The notes under the pieces are model-generated. The model did no database searches. It was not told where the DNA came from and saw nothing but the letters and a program-made list of their open reading frames with translations. Source: Chitinophaga costaii (lineage in GTDB: Bacteria > Bacteroidota > Bacteroidia > Chitinophagales > Chitinophagaceae). From it: DNA of 64,000 bases. The DNA lies in NCBI RefSeq assembly GCF_900094705.1, contig NZ_FMAR01000011.1, positions 62,001-126,000 of the forward strand, read 5' to 3'. Positions 55,711 through 63,974 of the stretch are shown here, piece by piece (position 1 is the first letter of the stretch; the number at the start of each line of letters is the position of its first letter). Both the position numbers and the translations under genes were made by a program.

Positions 55711-56745
55711 ATGCATATGTCCAATCCGCAATTACGGCCAGACGAACAACGGCTCAGCGCCGCCGAAAAGGAATTTGAAAACACCATCCGGCCCCGGGAG
55801 ATCGTTGATTTCTCCGGGCAGGAACAGATTATAGAAAACCTCAAAATATTTATCAAAGCAGCCAAAATGCGGGGTGAAGCCCTGGACCATGTATTGTTTC
55901 ACGGCCCTCCCGGCCTGGGAAAAACTACCCTGTCGCGCATTGTGGCCAATGAACTGGGCGTAAATATCAAGGAAACTTCCGGCCCGGTGATCGAAAAACC
56001 CGGCGAACTGGCTGGCCTGCTCACCAACCTGGGCGAACACGACGTGCTTTTTATCGACGAAATACACCGCCTCAGCACCGTAGTGGAGGAATATCTTTAT
56101 TCCGCCATGGAAGATTTCCGCATCGACATCATGATCGATAGCGGCCCAAATGCCCGTTCTATACAGATCAATTTACAGCCCTTTACACTCATTGGTGCTA
56201 CCACGCGTTCGGGCCTGCTCACGGCCCCACTCCTGAGCCGCTTTGGTATTAAATCACGCCTGGAATACTATTCTGCGGAATTATTGCAGAAAATCATCTG
56301 GCGCGCCGCCGAAATCCTGGGCACCAAAATCACCTCCGACGCTGCCATGGAAATAGCCCGTCGCAGCCGTGGCACCCCCCGTATTGCCAATGGCCTGCTT
56401 CGCCGCGTACGCGATTTTGCACAGGTGATGGGCAACGGTGTAATAGACCTCGCCATTGCCCAATACAGCCTGCGTGCACTTAACGTAGATGAATATGGCC
56501 TCGATGAAATGGATAATCGTATCCTCAACGTGATTATCGAAAACTTTAAAGGCGGCCCGGTGGGCATTACCACCATTGCTACGGCAGTGGGCGAAGAAGC
56601 GGGTACGCTGGAAGAAGTATATGAGCCGTTCTTAATTCAGGAAGGTTTCATTAAGCGTACACCCCGTGGACGAGAAGTAACGGAAAAGGCATATGTGCAT
56701 TTGGGAAAAACGCCGCATACCAAGGGGGGAGGGTTGTTGTTTTAA
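55711..56745 (+). CDS. ruvB: Holliday junction branch migration ATPase RuvB
   Basis: AAA+ hexameric motor of the RuvABC resolvasome. The 344 residues start with '[17 protein letters not shown]', typical of RuvB, and have '[10 protein letters not shown]' (Walker A), '[10 protein letters not shown]' (Walker B), '[19 protein letters not shown]' (sensor and arginine finger) and the winged-helix C-terminus with '[13 protein letters not shown]'. The start is the ATG at 55711 or 55717. RuvC is encoded about 3 kb away on the same strand; RuvA is not in the window. Confidence 0.96.
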   Translation: MHMSNPQLRPDEQRLSAAEKEFENTIRPREIVDFSGQEQIIENLKIFIKAAKMRGEALDHVLFHGPPGLGKTTLSRIVANELGVNIKETSGPVIEKPGELAGLLTNLGEHDVLFIDEIHRLSTVVEEYLYSAMEDFRIDIMIDSGPNARSIQINLQPFTLIGATTRSGLLTAPLLSRFGIKSRLEYYSAELLQKIIWRAAEILGTKITSDAAMEIARRSRGTPRIANGLLRRVRDFAQVMGNGVIDLAIAQYSLRALNVDEYGLDEMDNRILNVIIENFKGGPVGITTIATAVGEEAGTLEEVYEPFLIQEGFIKRTPRGREVTEKAYVHLGKTPHTKGGGLLF

Positions 56746-56807
56746 TGTTATTTAAATTGCCTCATCATTTATAAATCAGGTAGCATTCCTACCAGCATAG
56801 CATGCTT

Positions 56808-56845
56808 AAAAAAAGCGCCGCAATCTTTAGGAATGCGGCGCTTTT
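56808..56845. terminator. Bidirectional terminator between ruvB and the response regulator
   Basis: AAAAGCGCCGCA and TGCGGCGCTTTT form a 12-bp stem; a longer T run follows on the minus strand than on the plus strand. Confidence 0.87.
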
Positions 56846-56866
56846 ACAGAATATCCTTGCCTATAA

Positions 56867-57568
56867 CTATTCTTGTACTACCAGCCGGAAACCATTTCCA
56901 TGGATGTTCACGATCTCAATATGTGTATCATCCTTCAAATACTTGCGCAGTTTTGCAATGTACACATCCATGCTGCGGCCATTGAAATACGTGTCGCTAC
57001 CCCATATCTTTTTAAGGGCCAGTTCCCGCGGTAACAGGTCGTTTTTATGTTCGCAAAGCATGCGCAGCAACTCGTTTTCTTTGGGAGAGAGGGTTTGCGT
57101 TTGTCCGTCGTGTTCCAGACTGCGGAGTCGGGAATTAAAGTGGTAGCGCCCCACCTGAAACTCGTGCAAGTCTTCTTCCTTATTAGAAAGCTCCTGGTTG
57201 CGTTTCAGGATGGCCTTGATCTTTAGCAACAGTAATTCGCTGTCGAAAGGCTTGGAAATATAATCGTCGGCTCCCAGTTTATATCCCTGGATAATGTCTT
57301 CCTTCATGGTTTTGGCAGACAGGAAAAACAGGGGAATATCGGGATCTACATCGCGAATTTCTTCGGCCAGTTTAAAACCGTCCATGTTGGGCATCATGAT
57401 GTCCAGCAGGCAGATATCGAACTTTTCCCGGCGGAAGGCGGCCAGCGCCAGTATGCCGTCGCGGCTCAGTTCTACATCGTAGTCGTTCAGTTCCAGGTAA
57501 TTCTTTAGTACCATACCCAGGTTGGTGTCGTCCTCGGCGAGTAATATTTTAGGCTTACGTTCTTCCAT
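56867..57568 (-). CDS. OmpR-family response regulator (orphan)
   Basis: A 233-residue two-component regulator. The receiver has Asp13–Asp14, phospho-acceptor Asp56 ('CLLDIMMP') and the Lys of 'YISKPFDS'; residues about 135–230 form a winged-helix DNA-binding domain with 'GRSMDVYIAKLRKYL', the recognition region of OmpR/PhoB proteins. It is like RprY of Bacteroides. No kinase gene is adjacent. The ATG at 57568 is used; a TTG at 57577 is less likely. A -7 box lies 18 bp upstream. Confidence 0.93.
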   Translation of the reverse strand: MEERKPKILLAEDDTNLGMVLKNYLELNDYDVELSRDGILALAAFRREKFDICLLDIMMPNMDGFKLAEEIRDVDPDIPLFFLSAKTMKEDIIQGYKLGADDYISKPFDSELLLLKIKAILKRNQELSNKEEDLHEFQVGRYHFNSRLRSLEHDGQTQTLSPKENELLRMLCEHKNDLLPRELALKKIWGSDTYFNGRSMDVYIAKLRKYLKDDTHIEIVNIHGNGFRLVVQE

Positions 57569-57586
57569 GTGCTGCAATTATACTGA

Positions 57587-57594
57587 CAAATATA
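57587..57594 (-). promoter_or_regulatory. -7 box of the response regulator gene
   Basis: Exact TATATTTG on the minus strand, 18 bp before the ATG at 57568. No -33 element was seen at the expected distance. Confidence 0.4.
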
Positions 57595-57661
57595 CTTTTT
57601 ATCTGAAACCGGCGCGCGCAGGTGGCGTGCCCGGCAGTGTATGTTTTGTTAAAGTTTGGGA

Positions 57662-58450
57662 CTAGCGCTTGTCGATGAGGGAAGTAAAGGCATAACGCAG
57701 GTTCTTGTATTCTATCATATCCACTTTAATACTGCCCACAGAAATAGGGCTATCTATGCGCAGAGGTACTTTATTGGCATCGTCGCTCACCCATACCGTC
57801 ATCTGTTCTCCACCGGTGAAGGCTGTACCTTTCAGTAGCAAGGGTTTGAACTTAATAGCCCGGAACTTTCCAAAGCGGGTGTCTACTTCCTCCTTGCCCA
57901 GATAACGGATATAAATTTCATATACCTGGTCATCGAGATACATATTGAAGGTGATCTTATCGTTTACTTTGTATTTGTTGAAATCAATATTGCGGGCGTA
58001 ATACACGGCACTGATTACATCCTGCACACAGTGTGGCGTAGTAATCTTTTTTTTGGTGCTGGTGGCAGTGTTGGCTTCATGATCAAAGGATACATCATGG
58101 TTTATCTTATATCCGCCTTCATTCACATTGCGTAAAAACTTATAGGGCTGTAGCGTAGCGGTGTCGATAAAAGATTCGTAGGTATCCCTCACTTTAAAAA
58201 TCCAGTCGTAGGAGCGGTAGGTTTTGCCAAAGGCTGTAATGTGGTATACGTCCCGGCCATCAAGTTTTTCACTGGCTACTACGAGGGTAGCTTCGCCGGC
58301 GCCTACATAAATTTTACCGAGGTTGTAATATACTTTAAGGGTAATAGCTTCGCCGGCGCGGTAGCTGGTGTTGCGCAAACCGCAAAAATCCTGCGCCCGC
58401 ACCGCGCTAAATAAGAGTATACTGAGAAGTACTAGTAAACAACGCTTCAT
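57662..58450 (-). CDS. DUF3108 exported protein
   Basis: A 262-residue protein with a clear signal peptide (about 1–20, 'CLLVLLSILLFSAVRAQD') and a DUF3108 body: beta-rich with 'YRAGEAITLKVYYNLG', 'FKVRDTYESFIDTATLQPYKF' and 'GGEQMTVWVSDD'. It is presumably periplasmic; the family's role is not known but it is often linked to envelope and cell-surface genes. It follows the flippase-like gene after 10 bp and is cotranscribed with it. The ATG at 58450 was chosen because it begins the signal peptide. Confidence 0.9.
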   Translation of the reverse strand: MKRCLLVLLSILLFSAVRAQDFCGLRNTSYRAGEAITLKVYYNLGKIYVGAGEATLVVASEKLDGRDVYHITAFGKTYRSYDWIFKVRDTYESFIDTATLQPYKFLRNVNEGGYKINHDVSFDHEANTATSTKKKITTPHCVQDVISAVYYARNIDFNKYKVNDKITFNMYLDDQVYEIYIRYLGKEEVDTRFGKFRAIKFKPLLLKGTAFTGGEQMTVWVSDDANKVPLRIDSPISVGSIKVDMIEYKNLRYAFTSLIDKR

Positions 58451-58460
58451 TTGACGGTGG

Positions 58461-59492
58461 CTATTTTTCCCTGAATATTTTAATGCCCAGCAGCAGCACA
58501 ATTCCCAGTATGGCAGGAACACAAAGGTTAATGACCCAGATAGCAGCCGTAGCGTAAATAATGCCGGCAGTATTGTTACTGAGCTGACGCAATACATATA
58601 CGCTTACCTGCCCTCTTACCCCTAGTTCCACCATGGCAAATGTGGGAATAATTGCCAACGCCAGATAAATCACACTGTTCATTAAAAACCCTTGCCACCA
58701 AACGATTTCCACCCCTAACGCTCCAAGCAAAATCAAATACTGTGCCGAGAAGACCATGTAACGGATGGCCGATAAGAGCAGTAAAATGCTTAATTCACGG
58801 GGTTTATAACGTGCTACGATGGCTACAAAAATGCGGACTTTGCGAAGAACAGGTATCTTCTCAAACAAGGTCACGATCCATTGCAACCGAAAGTAAAGTA
58901 TTATCACGAATATGCAAACCAATAGCAATACCGCCAGCAGGAATTTCTCCCAACGAGGGTCCATCACCGCTTCATTGCCGGCACTGAGGGAGTAATGATA
59001 CAGGTAATAAGCCAGGCCTATTAATCCAAAAATAATGGTGGTGATCAACTGGCTGAAGCTACCTACAATGGTTACTGCAATGCCCTTTATCTTGTTCTTA
59101 TTTTTGAGGTACAATACGCGGCCACCGTACTCCCCCACCCGGTTTGGCGTATGAATGCTGAGTGATACACCCGCCAGGGTGGCACGGAAAGCCCGGATAA
59201 AGGAGATGTGTTCCAGCCGGTTTACTAACAATTGCCACTTACGCGCCTCAATCCCCCAGTTGACCAGCATCAGCGCCAGTTGCACGGCCAGGATACGTAG
59301 CACCCCACCCACCGTGAGGTTACTGCGTATGGTCTGATAGGCATGATCCAGGTGGGGCTGACGAATTACCTGCAGGTACATCAAATACCCTAAGCCTGCA
59401 AATAAGACCCCGCCTACCCCGTATTTGAGGATTGTTTTTGTACTTTTGTTCAGACGAATAAATTTGGGCAAAAATACGCTGTTGGTTGACAA
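58461..59492 (-). CDS. Flippase-like membrane protein (AglD/LPG synthase TM family)
   Basis: A 343-residue integral membrane protein with about eight hydrophobic helices of the UPF0104/lysylphosphatidylglycerol synthase membrane-domain family; 'HTPNRVGEYGGRVLYLKN' is the conserved polar loop after the third helix. Relatives (AglD, and the membrane part of MprF) handle or flip lipid-linked groups, but this protein lacks the aminoacyl domain. The only plausible start is a TTG at 59492, which overlaps the TTG start of the divergent ruvC by 7 bp. It is followed after 10 bp by the DUF3108 gene. Confidence 0.88.
   Translation of the reverse strand: MSTNSVFLPKFIRLNKSTKTILKYGVGGVLFAGLGYLMYLQVIRQPHLDHAYQTIRSNLTVGGVLRILAVQLALMLVNWGIEARKWQLLVNRLEHISFIRAFRATLAGVSLSIHTPNRVGEYGGRVLYLKNKNKIKGIAVTIVGSFSQLITTIIFGLIGLAYYLYHYSLSAGNEAVMDPRWEKFLLAVLLLVCIFVIILYFRLQWIVTLFEKIPVLRKVRIFVAIVARYKPRELSILLLLSAIRYMVFSAQYLILLGALGVEIVWWQGFLMNSVIYLALAIIPTFAMVELGVRGQVSVYVLRQLSNNTAGIIYATAAIWVINLCVPAILGIVLLLGIKIFREK
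59437..59466 (+). promoter_or_regulatory. ruvC promoter, inside the flippase gene
   Basis: TTTG at 59437–59440 and an exact -7 box TAAATTTG at 59459–59466, 18 bp apart. A second -7 match, TACTTTTG, lies at 59441–59448. Both are within the first codons of the opposite gene. Confidence 0.58.
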
Positions 59493-60046
59493 ACACTTCT
59501 AAAATAATTCTGGGCATCGACCCTGGCACCCTTGTAATGGGTTATGGCCTGATCCGCATTGAACAAAAGAAGGCTTCCCTGATCGACATGAACGTGTTGA
59601 AACTTTCCAAACATAAAGATCATTACGAACGCTTACAATTAATACAGATCCGGGTACAGGAACTCATCGCCCAGCACAGGCCTGCTGTTTGTGCCATTGA
59701 AGCCCCTTTTTTTGGGAAAAATGTACAAAGTATGCTAAAATTGGGCCGCGCCCAGGGGGTGGCCATCGCCACTGCCATGCAGGCTGGCGTAGCCGTATCG
59801 GAATATTCCCCCAAAAAGGTAAAACAATCCATTACCGGCAATGGGAATGCAGATAAAGAACAGGTATGGGCCATGTTGCAACGCATCTTGCTGTGTGGCG
59901 AACGCCCGGACTTCCTCGATGCTTCCGATGCCCTGGCGGTAGCGGTTTGCCACTTCTTCCAGGAAAATAATCCATTATCCGGTTTGGGAAAAAGTAAGGG
60001 CTGGGACCAGTTTTTACAAGACAACCCTGGCAGAATAGTGAAGTAA
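59486..60046 (+). CDS. ruvC: Holliday junction endonuclease RuvC
   Basis: Resolvase that cuts Holliday junctions symmetrically. The 186 residues have the acidic catalytic residues in 'LGIDPGT' (Asp12), 'CAIEAPFFGKN' (Glu) and 'FLDASDALAVAVCH' (two Asp). The start is a TTG at 59486, since no ATG or GTG stands upstream in frame and the protein needs 'TSKIILGIDPG' at its beginning. A promoter with both boxes lies 20–49 bp upstream. The gene ends about 260 bp before the second response regulator. Confidence 0.94.
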   Translation: MTNTSKIILGIDPGTLVMGYGLIRIEQKKASLIDMNVLKLSKHKDHYERLQLIQIRVQELIAQHRPAVCAIEAPFFGKNVQSMLKLGRAQGVAIATAMQAGVAVSEYSPKKVKQSITGNGNADKEQVWAMLQRILLCGERPDFLDASDALAVAVCHFFQENNPLSGLGKSKGWDQFLQDNPGRIVK

Positions 60047-60309
60047 TAGCAAAGCTGGTGGCCCATCTTCACGTATACACACGCATAATACCGTTACTGG
60101 CAACGGGTCGTCAAAGGCATTCCTACGGCTAGTGGCCCGCCCCACAGATTTTTTAAATCGGGAAATTGTATTTATTTTGACAAAAATCTCCTTTTTTTAA
60201 TCCCTGGCAGAAGACCCGGCGTATTTAACTATACTATGAATCTGATTCAAGACCATAAATGGCTATCCATGGTATATTTATATGATTTTACTATTAATCA
60301 GCATCACAG
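60047..60309. other. Upstream region of the second response regulator
   Basis: No gene. AT-rich towards the start of the regulator gene, with no exact -7 box. Confidence 0.4.
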
Positions 60310-61026
60310 ATGGATATGAAAGCAAGAATCCTCCTGGTAGAGGATGATGAAAATGTGGGTGCGGTCACTAAAAAAAAGTTGGAAGAAAATGGTTATGAAG
60401 TATTTCATTGTACAGACGGACAAATGGCTTGGGACCAGTTCGTTATGCGCAATTTCGATATATGCCTTCTCGACGTGGTGATGCCTAAAAAAGATGGGTT
60501 TACCCTGGCCCAGCAGATCCGCAGAAAAAACGACCTTATTCCAATCTTGTTTCTCACGTCCAAGTCTATGGACGAAGACAAGATCACCGGCTTTAAAACC
60601 GGGGCAGATGATTACATTACCAAACCTTTTAGCATGACGGAACTGCTCATGCGCATAGAAGTTTTTATAAAACGTACTCGCAGCAGTTCCAATACACAGC
60701 CCTCCGTGGAAAAAAGGAGCCGCTATACCGTGGGTAAGTTTGTATTCGACTACGCCGAGCTTCGCCTCACCTTCAGCAGCGCCGCCGCCTCCAGTACCCT
60801 TACTCAAAAGGAAGCCGACCTCCTGAAGTTCCTCTGTGAAAACCCCAATAAAACGTTAAAACGCGAGGAAATCCTGTACCACGTATGGGGTAAGGACGAC
60901 TATTTTCTGGGCCGCAGCATGGATGTTTTTATTACCAAATTAAGAAAACATTTTAAAGCAGACCCTGACATAAAACTGGAAACGCTCCATGGTGTGGGCT
61001 TCCGGTTTAACGTTCCTCAAAATTAG
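60310..61026 (+). CDS. OmpR-family response regulator (orphan)
   Basis: A 238-residue two-component regulator similar in layout to the one at 56867–57568. The receiver carries Asp12–Asp13, phospho-acceptor Asp55 ('CLLDVVMP') and 'YITKPFSM'; the winged-helix domain has 'TLTQKEADLLKFLCENP' and 'GRSMDVFITKLRKHF'. No sensor kinase is adjacent. The start is the ATG at 60310, or 60316 two codons on. Its 3' end overlaps that of the convergent HIT gene by 20 bp. Confidence 0.94.
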   Translation: MDMKARILLVEDDENVGAVTKKKLEENGYEVFHCTDGQMAWDQFVMRNFDICLLDVVMPKKDGFTLAQQIRRKNDLIPILFLTSKSMDEDKITGFKTGADDYITKPFSMTELLMRIEVFIKRTRSSSNTQPSVEKRSRYTVGKFVFDYAELRLTFSSAAASSTLTQKEADLLKFLCENPNKTLKREEILYHVWGKDDYFLGRSMDVFITKLRKHFKADPDIKLETLHGVGFRFNVPQN

Positions 61027-61405
61027 CCAGTATTTTTTCCTGGATTCCCTTAAACTGTTCCGGTGATAATTTCAGCTTAGGACGGGAAAAATTCATATCG
61101 TCTACCCCATTAATAGGAATAAGATGCATGTGCGCATGCGGCACCTCCAGCCCTATCACGGTAACGCCTATCCGGTTACATTCAAAACTCCGCTCCAGCG
61201 CTTCTGATACTTTTTTAGCAAATAACAGAAACTCGGCAAGGTATACGTCGGGTATCTCAAAGAATTTGTCTACCTCCACCTTCGGCACCACCAGTGTATG
61301 TCCTTCGGCCAGGGGGGCAATGTCCAAAAAGGCATAGAACTTATCATTTTCTGCAATGCGGTAACTGGGAATATCCCCGTTAATGATCTTCGTAAATATG
61401 GTCAT
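61007..61405 (-). CDS. HIT-family nucleotide hydrolase
   Basis: A 132-residue HINT/HIT-type hydrolase acting on AMP-linked phosphoramidates or similar nucleotides. The catalytic triad is in 'HAHMHLIP' near residue 100, and 'IFTKIINGDIPSYRIAEN' is the family's N-terminus. The ATG at 61405 is chosen; an earlier in-frame ATG would add 37 residues with no family likeness. It overlaps the 3' end of the response regulator gene by 20 bp and lies downstream of the greA terminator. Confidence 0.93.
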   Translation of the reverse strand: MTIFTKIINGDIPSYRIAENDKFYAFLDIAPLAEGHTLVVPKVEVDKFFEIPDVYLAEFLLFAKKVSEALERSFECNRIGVTVIGLEVPHAHMHLIPINGVDDMNFSRPKLKLSPEQFKGIQEKILANFEER

Positions 61406-61494
61406 GGGAGCAGGTATTAAATATTGAGTAGGCGTAACAATGTACGTTGTAATAGGTATTGTGCGAGCTATATTATGCTGCCACGGTACATGGC

Positions 61495-61530
61495 AAAGAA
61501 AAGCCGCTCTCAGCAAGCGGCTTTTCTTTG
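61495..61530. terminator. Terminator after greA
   Basis: AAAGAAAAGCCGCT and AGCGGCTTTTCTTT form a 14-bp stem with a 6-nt loop, with T runs in both directions. Confidence 0.8.
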
Positions 61531-61558
61531 TAATACCTTACCGTAAACAGCCATGCCT

Positions 61559-62032
61559 TTATACGGTAATTTCGTCGATTTTAAACTGCATATTGCCATT
61601 GGGTACCTGCACCAGTGCTACATCGCCCACCGCTTTGCCCAGCAGGCCCCTGCCAATAGGGGAAGATACAGAGATCTTACCGGCTTTCAGATCAGCCTCC
61701 TGCTCACTCACCAGTTGATAGGTAATGGTTTTTTTATTGGCCATGTTGGTAATGGTCACCTTGCAAAGAATAGACACCTTAGAGGTATCGATAGAATTAG
61801 CTTCCACCACGCGAGCGGTTACTACCGCGTTTTCCAGCATGGCAATTTTGGCTTCATGCAGCCCCTGGGCTTCCTTGGCCGCATCATATTCTGCGTTTTC
61901 CTTTAAGTCGCCCTTTTCACGTGCCTCTGAAATGGCCCTGGCGATTTCGGCTCGGCCCTTCGACTTAAGCTGATTCAGGTCACGTTTCATTTGTTCGAGG
62001 GTCTCTTTGGTAACGTAATTGATGCCAGACAT
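61559..62032 (-). CDS. greA: Transcription elongation factor GreA
   Basis: Rescues backtracked RNA polymerase by stimulating cleavage of the transcript 3' end. The 157 residues form the N-terminal coiled coil with the acidic tip 'GDLKENAEYDAAKE' (Asp41 and Glu44), and a C-terminal FKBP-like domain ending 'PIGRGLLGKAVGDVALVQVP'. Length and motifs are normal. The leader contains a strong hairpin with a T run between its promoter candidate and the ATG. Confidence 0.96.
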   Translation of the reverse strand: MSGINYVTKETLEQMKRDLNQLKSKGRAEIARAISEAREKGDLKENAEYDAAKEAQGLHEAKIAMLENAVVTARVVEANSIDTSKVSILCKVTITNMANKKTITYQLVSEQEADLKAGKISVSSPIGRGLLGKAVGDVALVQVPNGNMQFKIDEITV

Positions 62033-62055
62033 ACCTTAATTCGTTTTTAATAGAG

Positions 62056-62093
62056 AAAAAAAAATCAACGCCCCCGTTTGCACGGAAGCGTTG
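62056..62093 (-). terminator. Terminator with GNRA loop in the greA leader
   Basis: On the minus strand CAACGCTTCCGT and ACGGGGGCGTTG form a 12-bp stem (two T·G pairs) with a GCAA loop, then ATTTTTTTTT. It ends the RsmA–dehydrogenase operon, but also lies between the greA promoter candidate and its ATG, so it may act as an attenuator. Confidence 0.85.
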
Positions 62094-62109
62094 TCAATAT
62101 GTTGTTATG

Positions 62110-62143
62110 CAAATATAAGGTTTTTTAGATAGGTTCCTACCAA
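62110..62143 (-). promoter_or_regulatory. greA promoter candidate
   Basis: Minus-strand TTG (62141–62143) and exact -7 box TATATTTG (62110–62117), 23 bp apart. Transcription would begin near 62104, about 10 nt before the hairpin. Confidence 0.45.
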
Positions 62144-62197
62144 CCCAAGTATTTAAAAAACCATAATACGACTACCCTTTAAAATGGCTACCATGGC

Positions 62198-63142
62198 TTA
62201 TATGCGGCTATTTGGCAGTATGCCCAATTTTTCCAGTACGTATTGGGGCATTTTAATGCTGGCCTCATGAGAATAGCCCGCAATATGAGGGGTTAGCACT
62301 ACGTTGGGCAATCGTAGCAGGTAATCGAACTGGGTCTTTTCTGCTGGCGTGAAAGTGGCCATTTTTTCATTTTCAAACACATCCAGGCCTGCCCCCGCCA
62401 GCTTACCGGCATCCAGGGCGGCCACCAATGCCGTGGTGTCTACCACTTTACCCCGGGAGGTATTGAGAAAGTATACCGGCTTTGCAAAGGCATTAAAGAA
62501 CTGCGTATTAGCCAGGTGGTGGGTTTCCTTGGTGAGGGGCAGGTGCAAACTCACAACATCGGCTTGTGCATAGATTTCTTCCAGGCTGGCCTGTTTTACC
62601 ACATCGGTATCAAAACCACTTTTATATTTATCGTTGGCCAGGATTTTCACATCAAAGCCCTGAAGTTTTTTGGTAAATGCCTGCCCGGTGTGTCCAAAGC
62701 CGATGATGCCCACCGTTTTGCCATTCAATTCCCAGCCTCGGTTGCCCTCCCGCTCCCAGATGCCTTTTCTTAGCTCCAGATTGCTCTTCAGGATGTTATT
62801 GCGCAAACAAAGCAACATGCCCAGGGCCTGCTCTCCTACTGCGTCGCAATTGCCATCGGGGCTGCTTACACAGGTAATGCCCTTGCTTTCTGCATAAGCT
62901 ACGTCAATCAGTTCCATTCCACTGCCCAAACGGCCTATCCATTTTAACCGGTGGCCGCTATCCAACATGGCTTTGTCTACCTTTAAACGGGTGGTAACGA
63001 TCAAACCGGTGATTTCCGGTAGCAGGGCCATTACTTCTTCGGTGGTAATGGCAGGTTGGTATACAGGTTCAAATCCTTTGGCCGTAAGTGTTTCTAATAA
63101 CCAGGGATTCACTTTGGCCGTAATCAATACTTTCTGACTCAT
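62198..63142 (-). CDS. D-2-hydroxyacid dehydrogenase (NAD-dependent)
   Basis: A 314-residue member of the D-isomer-specific 2-hydroxyacid dehydrogenases. The NAD-binding motif is 'GIIGFGHTGQ', the catalytic Arg lies in 'GSGMELID', and the His in 'LTPHIAGYSHEA'. It is closest in length and layout to phosphoglycerate dehydrogenase-like proteins without the regulatory ACT domain. The substrate could be 3-phosphoglycerate, glyoxylate or hydroxypyruvate. Its start overlaps rsmA by 4 bp, so it is translated with it. Confidence 0.92.
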   Translation of the reverse strand: MSQKVLITAKVNPWLLETLTAKGFEPVYQPAITTEEVMALLPEITGLIVTTRLKVDKAMLDSGHRLKWIGRLGSGMELIDVAYAESKGITCVSSPDGNCDAVGEQALGMLLCLRNNILKSNLELRKGIWEREGNRGWELNGKTVGIIGFGHTGQAFTKKLQGFDVKILANDKYKSGFDTDVVKQASLEEIYAQADVVSLHLPLTKETHHLANTQFFNAFAKPVYFLNTSRGKVVDTTALVAALDAGKLAGAGLDVFENEKMATFTPAEKTQFDYLLRLPNVVLTPHIAGYSHEASIKMPQYVLEKLGILPNSRI

Positions 63143-63891
63143 AACATTTTATGCGTTAAGGCAGCGAAATCCGCTACCGTTAAAGCTTCTGCTCTTTTTG
63201 TAAATATTTCTTCCTGTAAAATTTCTTTGCTGAACAAAGGTTTCAGCGGGTTGCGCAACTGCTTGCGGCGCTGGTTAAAGGCGGTTTTCACCAGGGTGAA
63301 AAATTTGCGTTCGCTGGCCATGTTGTATGGCTGCTCCAGGCGGGTAAGGCGTATTACGCCCGACTTTACCTTGGGCGGCGGATTAAAGCAATGCTCGTGT
63401 ACGTCGAACAAATATTCCACTTTATAAAATGCCTGTATTAATACACTGATCACGCCATATTCCTTCGTATTGTATACCGAGGCCACACGCCGCGCCACTT
63501 CTTTTTGAAACATACCGATCACCTCCGGCACCTTATCCCGCCAATCTACTACCCGGAAGAGTATCTCGGTGGAAATATTGTACGGGAAATTGCCAATTAC
63601 CTTGAACTTACCCTCAAAAGGGGGATCTATCTTCAGAAAATCTGCATGGATGATTTTGCCCCGGATGCCTGGGTAGGTAGCCTCCAGAAAGTCTACTTTC
63701 TCCTTATCAAATTCAACGGCCTTGAAATCAATACCGGGAATGTCCAGCAGGTATTTGGTGATGGCACCGCCGCCAGGGCCTACTTCCAGCAGTTGCATGC
63801 CCGGCAACACCGGCATACTGGTCACTATTTTCCGGCACATGTTTTCGTCGCGCAGGAAATGTTGACCAAGTGATTTTTTGAGTGTATACAT
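63139..63891 (-). CDS. rsmA: 16S rRNA dimethyltransferase RsmA (KsgA)
   Basis: SAM-dependent methyltransferase dimethylating two adjacent adenines at the 3' end of 16S rRNA. The 250 residues start 'KKSLGQHFLRDENM' and show the SAM motif 'LEVGPGGGAIT', the acidic 'AVEFDKEKVDFLE' and the catalytic 'GNFPYNISTEIL'. A -7 box lies only 7 nt before the ATG, with a TTG 20 bp further upstream. The gene overlaps the dehydrogenase gene by 4 bp. Confidence 0.95.
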   Translation of the reverse strand: MYTLKKSLGQHFLRDENMCRKIVTSMPVLPGMQLLEVGPGGGAITKYLLDIPGIDFKAVEFDKEKVDFLEATYPGIRGKIIHADFLKIDPPFEGKFKVIGNFPYNISTEILFRVVDWRDKVPEVIGMFQKEVARRVASVYNTKEYGVISVLIQAFYKVEYLFDVHEHCFNPPPKVKSGVIRLTRLEQPYNMASERKFFTLVKTAFNQRRKQLRNPLKPLFSKEILQEEIFTKRAEALTVADFAALTHKML

Positions 63892-63898
63892 CAGAACA

Positions 63899-63929
63899 CA
63901 AAGGTACGGAAGATCGGGCCTTCGGCCAA
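63899..63929 (-). promoter_or_regulatory. rsmA promoter close to the start codon
   Basis: TTG (63927–63929) and exact -7 box TACCTTTG (63899–63906), 20 bp apart, only 7 nt before the ATG. The transcript would be leaderless or nearly so. Confidence 0.52.
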
Positions 63930-63946
63930 TTCACCCACATTTATTG

Positions 63947-63954
63947 TATATTTG
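63947..63954 (+). promoter_or_regulatory. -7 box of the gene at the right edge
   Basis: Exact TATATTTG 20 bp before the ATG at 63975, divergent from the rsmA promoter. Confidence 0.4.
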
Positions 63955-63974
63955 AATGTCGAAGCTATAAAGCC

